From CAWDPQ01 sp049642465 (GTDB taxonomy: Bacteria; Acidobacteriota; Vicinamibacteria; Vicinamibacterales; 2-12-FULL-66-21): a DNA stretch of 27,347 nucleotides. A program made the translations under genes and the position numbers. The stretch lies in NCBI GenBank assembly GCA_049642465.1, contig JBAROV010000180.1, forward strand, positions 1 to 27,347, written 5' to 3'. The notes beneath the pieces were generated by a model. It did not search any database. It was not told the DNA's origin and worked only from the letters and a program-made list of their open reading frames with translations. The stretch's first letter is position 1. Every line of letters starts with the position of its first letter. Below, one piece after another: positions 21,786-27,347 of this stretch.

Positions 21786-22545
21786 ACTTCGGCTTCCGTT
21801 TCTCGAGAAACGCGCTCGTGCCCTCGCGCTTGTCTTCCGAGTCGTAACAGATTGCCTGCGCGAGCGTTTCGATCAGGAGCCCTGAGTCCAGATCGACGCG
21901 GGCGGAGGCATTGAGGGCGAGCTTGGCCAGCCGCGCCGCGAGCGGCCCCTGCCTGAGAATACGTTTTGCCAGCTCGCGCGCCCTGACCTGCACTTGCGAC
22001 GCCGGCATGATCGCGGTCACCAGGCCGATTTCAAGAGCCTGCCTCGCGTCGATGATCTCGCCCGTCAGGATCAAATGTTTGGCCCATCCCATGCCGACGA
22101 CGCGTGGGAGGCGCTGTGTGCCGCCGGCCGCGGGGATAATCCCAAGTCCCACCTCCGGTTGACCGAACTTCGCTGAATCCGCAGCGACACGAATGTCACA
22201 CGCCAGCGCCAGCTCGCAACCTCCACCAAGCGCGTAACCATTGATTGCCGCGATCGTCGGACGCGGGAACCGTTCAACCCGTGTGCAGAGGGACGAACTG
22301 ATCGCGGCCAGTCCGTCGCCGCCTGTTCTCTCGCGAATGTCGTTGATGTCGGCGCCAGAAACGAATGACGATTCTCCCGCTCCGGTGATGATGAGCACAC
22401 CTGCAGCCGGATCGCGCTCGAGCGCCTGGAGCGCCGTGTGACACTCCGCCACCGTTTCCCTATCGAGCGCGTTCTTGACTGTTGGACGATCGATCGTGAG
22501 CGTCGCGATGTTCTCGGTCACGTCGACGCGGATGCTCCGGAACAT
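21772..22545 (-). CDS. Enoyl-CoA hydratase/isomerase (crotonase) family protein
   Basis: The 257-residue protein has the full crotonase signature. These are the oxyanion-hole strand SGADI (63-67), GGGCELALACDI with catalytic E111, GQPEVGLGIIPAAGGTQRLPR with E131, and the AFLEKRKPKF tail. Both glutamates needed for syn-hydration are present, so it is a probable hydratase rather than an isomerase only. It adds water to trans-2-enoyl-CoA in the cytoplasm. It is the last gene of the minus-strand run boxB, aldehyde dehydrogenase, kynureninase-like, dehydrogenase, hydratase. A 184-base gap separates it from the dehydrogenase. It is about half the length of the BoxC dihydrolyase and is not that enzyme. 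A general beta-oxidation-like step is the likely role. Confidence 0.95.
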   Translation of the reverse strand: MFRSIRVDVTENIATLTIDRPTVKNALDRETVAECHTALQALERDPAAGVLIITGAGESSFVSGADINDIRERTGGDGLAAISSSLCTRVERFPRPTIAAINGYALGGGCELALACDIRVAADSAKFGQPEVGLGIIPAAGGTQRLPRVVGMGWAKHLILTGEIIDARQALEIGLVTAIMPASQVQVRARELAKRILRQGPLAARLAKLALNASARVDLDSGLLIETLAQAICYDSEDKREGTSAFLEKRKPKFTGS

Positions 22546-22729
22546 GTTATTCGCTGCTCCAAATGGTGTATGGTGCTACGGCTGCCTACGGCTTACACGA
22601 ACGACTCGACGAGCACGACGTCCGAGCCACCCGATGCCTGCGGCACGCGCTTCGTCGTGAAAACAAACGCCGTCAGCTCGTCTCAGCGTGGCTGCGAAGG
22701 TTGCCTCAATTCGAGGCACTAACGCCATC
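22546..22729 (-). other. Intergenic region in the catabolic operon with possible small coding remnant
   Basis: This 184-base gap separates the hydratase from the dehydrogenase. On the minus strand a 27-codon open stretch (22676 to 22593, CTG-led, ending TAA, ending VVLVESFV) has 23 of 27 codons ending in G or C. That matches coding usage, but it lacks a normal start and a stop lies just before it. It may be a remnant of a deleted gene or chance. I see nothing else. Confidence 0.3.
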
Positions 22730-23578
22730 TCAGTAATCGTAAACGCCTCGCCCAACCTTCCGTCCGAGGCGCCCGGCTTTCACGTACTGCGCCAGCAACG
22801 GGCACGGACGGTACTTTTCGCCCAGCGAACGATGGAGATATTCGAGGATACTGAGCCGCGTGTCGAGCCCCACCAAATCCACCAGCTCGAACGGACCCAT
22901 CGGATGATTCAGGCCGAGCTTCAGCGCCTTGTCGATGTCCCTCGCCGATGCCACTCCTTCCATCAGCATGTAAAACGCCTCGTTGCCAATACTCGCGTTC
23001 ACTCTCGTGGTGATGAAGCCAGGAGACTCGCGTACGAGGACCGTCTCCTTGCCCATGCGCCTGGCAACGGCCTCGATCGTCTGGAGCGTGTCGTTCGCAC
23101 TTTCGAGCGCCTGCACGATCTCCACGAGCTTCATCTTGTGGACCGGGTTGAAAAAGTGCATGCCCGCAACGCGTGAAGGGTGAGTCAACGAGCCAGCCAG
23201 TTCGGTGATACTCAGCGCTGAGGTATTCGATGCAATGACTGACCGGGACGGAGCCAGGCGCTGGACGTCGGCCACCAGCGCCAGCTTCAGATCGAGCCGC
23301 TCTGGCGCCGCCTCGATGATGAAGTCCGCATCAGCCACGGCCTCGGAGAGATCCGTGGTCGTTCTGAGCCGCGACAGCGATGACTCGGCCGCGGTCTTCG
23401 ACACTTTCCCGAGCTCGACACCCTTGGCGACGATGTCTTCGATGGCACTGCGAGCGCGCTCGAGAGCGGCGGTAGTGACGTCGAAGAGGCACGTTTCATA
23501 GTCGGCGGCCAACGCGGCGTATGCGATGCCGTGTCCCATCGTCCCGGCGCCGAGAACCGCGAGTCGGCGGACCTCCAT
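22730..23578 (-). CDS. 3-hydroxyacyl-CoA (3-hydroxybutyryl-CoA) dehydrogenase
   Basis: The 282-residue protein begins with a Rossmann NAD motif (LGAGTMG) and has the family's conserved core (IEAAPERLDLKLAL, SNTSALSITELA, MHFFNPVHKMKLVEI with the catalytic His). Its C-terminal helical domain has NEAFYMLMEGVASARDIDKALKLGLNHPMGPFELVDLVG. It oxidises a 3-hydroxyacyl-CoA to the 3-keto compound with NAD+ in the cytoplasm. Length is normal for stand-alone HBD/FadB2 enzymes. It starts six bases before the kynureninase-like gene's stop in transcript order, so it is tightly linked in the operon. Pairing with the enoyl-CoA hydratase gives two consecutive beta-oxidation steps on an acyl-CoA made by the upstream ring-cleaving enzymes. 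Confidence 0.96.
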   Translation of the reverse strand: MEVRRLAVLGAGTMGHGIAYAALAADYETCLFDVTTAALERARSAIEDIVAKGVELGKVSKTAAESSLSRLRTTTDLSEAVADADFIIEAAPERLDLKLALVADVQRLAPSRSVIASNTSALSITELAGSLTHPSRVAGMHFFNPVHKMKLVEIVQALESANDTLQTIEAVARRMGKETVLVRESPGFITTRVNASIGNEAFYMLMEGVASARDIDKALKLGLNHPMGPFELVDLVGLDTRLSILEYLHRSLGEKYRPCPLLAQYVKAGRLGRKVGRGVYDY

Positions 23579-23584
23579 CGGCCG

Positions 23585-24754
23585 TCAGCTCTTGCGGCCG
23601 GCCGCCGTGCTGACGATCGCCTCGAGCACGTCCATTGCGCGATCGATTTCTTCTTCGGAGTTGTAAAAGTGCGGCGCCATCCGAACGCCGGCGCCGGGCC
23701 GATGGTCGATGATGATCCCTTGGTCGAGAAGCTCGCGCGACACGGCTTCCCCGTTCGGCACGTCGACGATCACGGCTCCCCCGCGCTCGCGATCGGCATC
23801 TGGCGTGTTCAGACGGAATCCGGCCTGACGCGCGCGATCCATGAGTCGCCTCGTCAGGCGGAGAGACTTCGCGCGAATGGCCTCGACGCCGATTTCCGCA
23901 ACGATTTCGTATCCCGCCCGCGCTGAGTAGAGCGCCGGCACGTTCGGTGTGCCGCTCTGAAAGCGCTCCGGCGCCTCGGCGTACCTGATCGCTCCGGTGG
24001 CAAAGGCGAAGGGCTCCGCGTGCGCCGCCCACCCCGCGATGGCGGGTTCGAGCGTCCGGGCCAGATCGGGGCGAACGTAGAGATAACCCGCGCCTGGGCC
24101 GCCGCACAGCCATTTGACCGACCCGCCGACGGCGAAGCTGGCCCCGAGCCCGGTAATGTCGAGTGGCAGCGTGCCGGCCGCCTGGTAGACGTCCAGGATC
24201 ACGTGTGCCCCAACGCGGTGCGCTTTTTCGATTACCGCGCTCGCGTTCTGCACGAATGCGCTTCGGAACAGCACCAGCGAGAGCGGCACCAGCACAGTGC
24301 GCTCGTCAATCGCGGCGAGCAGGCGGTCAAGATTGGTTCGGATCGAGTCGTCTGATTTGACGTAGTGGATGTCGGCGCCGTAGCGACGGAAGCCCTCGAA
24401 CAGATACATGTTCGTCGGAAACTCGAGATCGGTCATCACGATTTTCCGCCGCGGACCGTCGTAGCGAAATGAGGACGCAATAATCGCCTGCGCGACCGTC
24501 ACGTTCTGGTGCATCGAGATCGTGCCACGCGGGACGCCGAGAATGGGGGCGAGGAGATCGCCGGTGGTCCTGCCGAGTTCCCACCATCCCTCCGGCCACG
24601 CGCGCACGCCGCGGGTGCTCCAGGCGTCGGCGAATTCCTGCAGATAGTGGCCCGCACGTTTCGGCATCGCGCCGAGCGAATGGCTCACCAGATAAGTGCA
24701 CGTGTCCACGATAGGGAATTCCCGGCGCCACTTCAGGAGAGGATCGGCCGTCAC
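23585..24754 (-). CDS. Kynureninase-like PLP-dependent enzyme (aminotransferase class V fold)
   Basis: The 389-residue protein carries kynureninase-type motifs: YLVSHSLGAMP near 21-31, MHQNVTVAQA, EFPTNMYLFEGF, ILDVYQAAGTLPLD (D188) and GGSVKWLCGGPGAGYLYVRPDL with the PLP lysine K214. GWAAHAEPFAF and FQSGTPNVPALYSARAGYEI follow. Kynureninase cleaves kynurenine to anthranilate and alanine. The GTG at 24754 is chosen because it overlaps the aldehyde dehydrogenase stop (GTGA, translational coupling); a GTG at 24772 would overlap by 22 bases. Position between aldehyde dehydrogenase and 3-hydroxyacyl-CoA dehydrogenase genes, with boxB upstream, suggests aromatic amine/acid catabolism. The exact substrate is inferred and a cysteine desulfurase-like relative cannot be excluded. 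Confidence 0.82.
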   Translation of the reverse strand: MTADPLLKWRREFPIVDTCTYLVSHSLGAMPKRAGHYLQEFADAWSTRGVRAWPEGWWELGRTTGDLLAPILGVPRGTISMHQNVTVAQAIIASSFRYDGPRRKIVMTDLEFPTNMYLFEGFRRYGADIHYVKSDDSIRTNLDRLLAAIDERTVLVPLSLVLFRSAFVQNASAVIEKAHRVGAHVILDVYQAAGTLPLDITGLGASFAVGGSVKWLCGGPGAGYLYVRPDLARTLEPAIAGWAAHAEPFAFATGAIRYAEAPERFQSGTPNVPALYSARAGYEIVAEIGVEAIRAKSLRLTRRLMDRARQAGFRLNTPDADRERGGAVIVDVPNGEAVSRELLDQGIIIDHRPGAGVRMAPHFYNSEEEIDRAMDVLEAIVSTAAGRKS

Positions 24755-26205
24755 AAATTCAGATCCACCCACACGCTCTTCACCTGGGTGTAGTGGTCGA
24801 GGGCGTGGGCGCTCATTTCGCGGCCGAAGCCGCTCTGTTTGTATCCGCCAAACGGAGCGGCCGTGTCGTAGACGTTGTAGGTGTTGACCCAGACCGTGCC
24901 GGCCTGGAGTTTGCGGGCCACGTAGTGGGCCTTCTTGATATCGCGCGTCCAGACACCCGCTGCCAGACCATACGGGCTGTCATTGGCTTTCGCGATCGCC
25001 TCGTCCAGATCGGCAAACTCGATGGCCGCGAGCACCGGCCCAAAGATCTCTTCGCGCGCGATCGTCATCTCCGGCTTGACGTCGGCGAAGATCGTTGGCT
25101 GCACGAAGTAACCCTTCCCCGTCCCGATATCCGCGCGCTCGCCACCAGCGACGAGCGAAGCACCTTCCTTTCGACCAGATTCGATGTATCTCAATACGGT
25201 ATCCATCTGCTTCTTCGACGCGATGGCTCCAAACCGCGTCTTCGGATCCAGGGGATCTCCCGGAACCATCTTTCGCGCCCGGGCGGCCAGCTTGTCGATG
25301 AACTCATTCTTGATCGATCGATCCACGAGCAGGCGCGAGCCGGCGGCACACACTTCTCCCTTGCCGTAGAAAATGCCAATGGTCGCGCCGCGAATGGCGG
25401 CTTCGAGGTCTGCGTCAGCCAGCACGATGTTGGGTGATTTACCACCGAGCTCGAGGGTGATCCGCTTCAACGTGTCGGCCGCCGAGCGCATGATCGACTT
25501 GCCCGTACTGGTGTCGCCGGTAAAGGCAATCTTGTCGATTCCCGGGTGCTCCACGAGCGCCTGGCCCACGCGCGAACCCGGACCCGTGATCACGTTGAAG
25601 ACGCCTGGGGGAAGTCCGATTTCCACGGCAATCTCGCCGAGTGCCAGTGCCGTCAGCGGCGTCTGACTGGCCGGCTTGAGGATGACCGTGTTGCCGCACG
25701 CCAACGCCGGCGCAACCTTCCATGCCGCCAGGAGCAAAGGAAAGTTCCACGGGACGATCGCGGCGACGACCCCGATCGGCTCGCGCAGCGTATAGGTGAG
25801 ATGGTTCCCCTTGACGGGGATGGTCTCCCCCATCACCTTGTCGGCCCATCCCGCGTAGTACTCGAAGCATTCGGCGGCTGAGGGGATCTCGATATTGCGC
25901 GACTCGGATATTGGCTTTCCGTTGTGGAGGGTTTCCAGCCGCGCGACGTCATCCGCGCGCGCGAGCAACCGATCGGCCAGCTGGCTGACGAGCCGGCCGC
26001 GCTCGCGCGCTGACATCTTTCCCCACGGGCCGTCGAGCGCCGCACGAGCCGCGGCGACCGCCGCGTCCACGTCGCGCGCATCGGCTGCGGCCACTTCGGC
26101 GATTACGTCCTCCGTTGCCGGATTGACCACCTCCATCGTCTCGCCGGACGAGGAGGGGCGCCATTCGTTGTTGATGAGGAGGTGCTTTTGTTCGACGGTG
26201 ATCAT
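24751..26205 (-). CDS. NAD(P)-dependent aldehyde dehydrogenase
   Basis: The 484-residue protein is a complete ALDH superfamily member with catalytic N154 (PWNFP), K177, general base E252 (LELGGKSPN) and nucleophile C286 (GKGEVCAAGSR, where many relatives read GQ.C). The TPHNG-type and EEIFGPV segments are also present. It oxidises an aldehyde to the acid in the cytoplasm and resembles betaine-aldehyde and muconic-semialdehyde dehydrogenases. Beside boxB it may act on the semialdehyde formed after ring opening of the epoxy-benzoyl-CoA product, as BoxD does, but the sequence is not diagnostic of that. Its stop overlaps the kynureninase-like start. A start at ATG 26205 has no good ribosome site. 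Confidence 0.94.
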   Translation of the reverse strand: MITVEQKHLLINNEWRPSSSGETMEVVNPATEDVIAEVAAADARDVDAAVAAARAALDGPWGKMSARERGRLVSQLADRLLARADDVARLETLHNGKPISESRNIEIPSAAECFEYYAGWADKVMGETIPVKGNHLTYTLREPIGVVAAIVPWNFPLLLAAWKVAPALACGNTVILKPASQTPLTALALGEIAVEIGLPPGVFNVITGPGSRVGQALVEHPGIDKIAFTGDTSTGKSIMRSAADTLKRITLELGGKSPNIVLADADLEAAIRGATIGIFYGKGEVCAAGSRLLVDRSIKNEFIDKLAARARKMVPGDPLDPKTRFGAIASKKQMDTVLRYIESGRKEGASLVAGGERADIGTGKGYFVQPTIFADVKPEMTIAREEIFGPVLAAIEFADLDEAIAKANDSPYGLAAGVWTRDIKKAHYVARKLQAGTVWVNTYNVYDTAAPFGGYKQSGFGREMSAHALDHYTQVKSVWVDLNL

Positions 26206-26239
26206 TTGAGCACTACACGCCCCGACGGTTGATCGATCG

Positions 26240-27347
26240 TCACATCTCGGTCCGGACGTACTCGAAGTTCACCGGCATGCGGTGGATCCCGCGAATGGGC
26301 GGAGCAATGTAGTTGGCGAACTTGCCCGGTTCATACACCGGTTCGGCCATGATGCTCAGCAGATATTCGCGATCAGCGGGCGCCGGGAGCCATTCGTTTC
26401 GTCGGCGATCCCAGTCCGTATCGCTGACCGGCGTCCCGAACGGATCGAAGTGGAGCGACGAAAACATGCCGATCCCACGGTTGAACTTGCGATCGGGAAG
26501 GCGCAGCCGGTCAGAAATGCCGTGCCGCTCGATGATCTTGTTCCAGCGCTGCACACCAGCCTGACAATCGCCGACGTACCAATCGCGGAGAACCTCGTTC
26601 ATGGCCGTGCGCATGGGAATGGTTTTTCGTTCGAGGCGGCCGTCGCCGGCGACTTCGAGGTCGTAGAAGGCTTCGGTGACGCGGTGATCGTCCCACTTCT
26701 CTTCCTGGGCACGCCCCTTCAACCCGTTGGCAAAGTACGACGCCGCGTTGGTGGAGATCTCGCTGCCATGGAGGTCCAAGGACAGGCTGAACCAGAGGTT
26801 GATGAACTTCTGGATCGTGGGCAGATCGATCCCGCCGATCCGACGCACATCTTCGGAGAACCCGGCAGTCTTCATCAACTGACAGGTCCGCTCGATGATG
26901 CGCGCGACGCCCGTTTCGCCGACAAACATGTGGTGCGCTTCTTCCGTCAGCATGAACCGGGTGGTGCGCGACAGCGGATCCAGCGAGCTCTCGGACAATG
27001 AGAGAAGCTGCGACTTGCCATCGCGGTCCGTGAACATGGTGAACATGAAGAAGTCGAGCCAGTTCTCGATCGGCTCGTTGAACGCATCCAGGATGCGCGG
27101 CTTGTCGCGGTTGCCGCTCTGCCGCGCCAGCAGTTCCTCCGCTTCGTCTCGCCCGTCTCGTCCGAAGTGCGAGTGCAGCAGATACACCATCGCCCAGAGA
27201 TGGCGCCCTTCTTCGACGTTCACCTGAAAGAGATTGCGCAGGTCGTACAGGCTCGGACACCGCTGACCCAGCCAGCGCTGCTGCTCGACGCTGGCAGGTT
27301 CCGTATCCCCCTGCGTGACGATCAACCGCCGCAACTGATTCCTGAAC
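26240..27347 (-). CDS. boxB: Benzoyl-CoA 2,3-epoxidase subunit BoxB (N-terminus cut by window edge)
   Basis: The visible 369 codons run off the right edge without a start, so the N-terminal hundred or so residues of a normal 470-residue BoxB are missing. The TTG near 27334 is only an internal codon. Highly specific BoxB motifs are present: FRNQLRRLIVTQGDTEPASV, FQVNVEEGRHLWAM, FFMFTMFTDRDGKSQL, LTEEAHHMFVGE and DLHGSE. They carry the carboxylate/histidine ligands of a diiron centre. BoxB, with reductase BoxA, inserts one oxygen atom into benzoyl-CoA to give the 2,3-epoxide in aerobic benzoate degradation. boxA and boxC are not in the window. The gene heads the visible catabolic run, 34 bases before the aldehyde dehydrogenase. 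Confidence 0.93.
   Translation of the reverse strand, partial: FRNQLRRLIVTQGDTEPASVEQQRWLGQRCPSLYDLRNLFQVNVEEGRHLWAMVYLLHSHFGRDGRDEAEELLARQSGNRDKPRILDAFNEPIENWLDFFMFTMFTDRDGKSQLLSLSESSLDPLSRTTRFMLTEEAHHMFVGETGVARIIERTCQLMKTAGFSEDVRRIGGIDLPTIQKFINLWFSLSLDLHGSEISTNAASYFANGLKGRAQEEKWDDHRVTEAFYDLEVAGDGRLERKTIPMRTAMNEVLRDWYVGDCQAGVQRWNKIIERHGISDRLRLPDRKFNRGIGMFSSLHFDPFGTPVSDTDWDRRRNEWLPAPADREYLLSIMAEPVYEPGKFANYIAPPIRGIHRMPVNFEYVRTEM

Noticed and set aside
21798..21811. Perfect 14-bp palindrome GTTTCTCGAGAAAC near convergent gene ends, possible terminator
   Set aside because: It lies within the enoyl-CoA hydratase gene and encodes the conserved FLEKR tail; there is no U-tract.
1..27347. tRNA, rRNA, CRISPR array, prophage or intact insertion sequence
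   Set aside because: No cloverleaf, spaced repeat array, integrase or transposase frame was seen on either strand.

Overview
This is a 27 kb stretch of GC-rich bacterial chromosome. It has dense operons, TTG and GTG starts, several outer-membrane beta-barrels, an ECF sigma/anti-sigma pair, a sigma-54 two-component system and short degenerate word repeats (7-8 bp units) between genes. Together these suggest an Acidobacteriota-like soil bacterium, perhaps of the Vicinamibacteria type. That assignment is inference; no rRNA or other phylogenetic marker is present. I saw no tRNA, rRNA, CRISPR array, integrase or intact insertion sequence.

Layout. 1-2774: an RRM RNA-binding protein running off the left edge, a CusF-SCO copper protein followed by a putative transglutaminase-like protein, and two small convergent unknowns. 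2855-4842: a cardiolipin-synthase-like phospholipase D protein coupled to an EEP hydrolase. 4848-6106: an SPFH membrane protein and a ribbon-helix-helix (RHH) regulator, behind a promoter that carries three 8-bp palindromes on exact 11-bp centres. 6135-8436 (minus): a small Cys-rich protein, then an ECF sigma / zinc-finger anti-sigma / TlpA operon. 8437-8692: intergenic region with a 24-bp-arm palindromic element. 8693-11848: a 1051-residue metallopeptidase-propeller-barrel fusion. 11851-14807: an orphan zinc-finger protein, an acyl-CoA thioesterase, a TPR protein with two retropepsin-like domains, a 7Fe ferredoxin and a DUF2203 protein.

14846-21785 is the most interesting region: seven same-strand genes with a common theme. 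They encode a porin-like barrel, a cupredoxin/carboxypeptidase-regulatory protein, a sensor kinase, an NtrC-type sigma-54 activator, a cupredoxin lipoprotein, a DUF5777-like barrel and a second cupredoxin lipoprotein. The first four are tightly coupled. A good -24/-12 sigma-54 promoter lies between the activator and the last three genes, so the activator's likely target is next door. All three cupredoxins share a C-x2-H-x-H-[M/N] copper motif. I infer a two-component-controlled envelope copper or electron-transfer module.

21772-27347 (minus) is a catabolic operon: boxB (benzoyl-CoA 2,3-epoxidase, cut by the right edge), an aldehyde dehydrogenase, a kynureninase-like PLP enzyme, a 3-hydroxyacyl-CoA dehydrogenase and an enoyl-CoA hydratase. 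It suggests aerobic CoA-thioester breakdown of benzoate or of kynurenine-derived anthranilate. No stretch longer than about 300 bases lacks a gene; the longest gap is 8437-8692.
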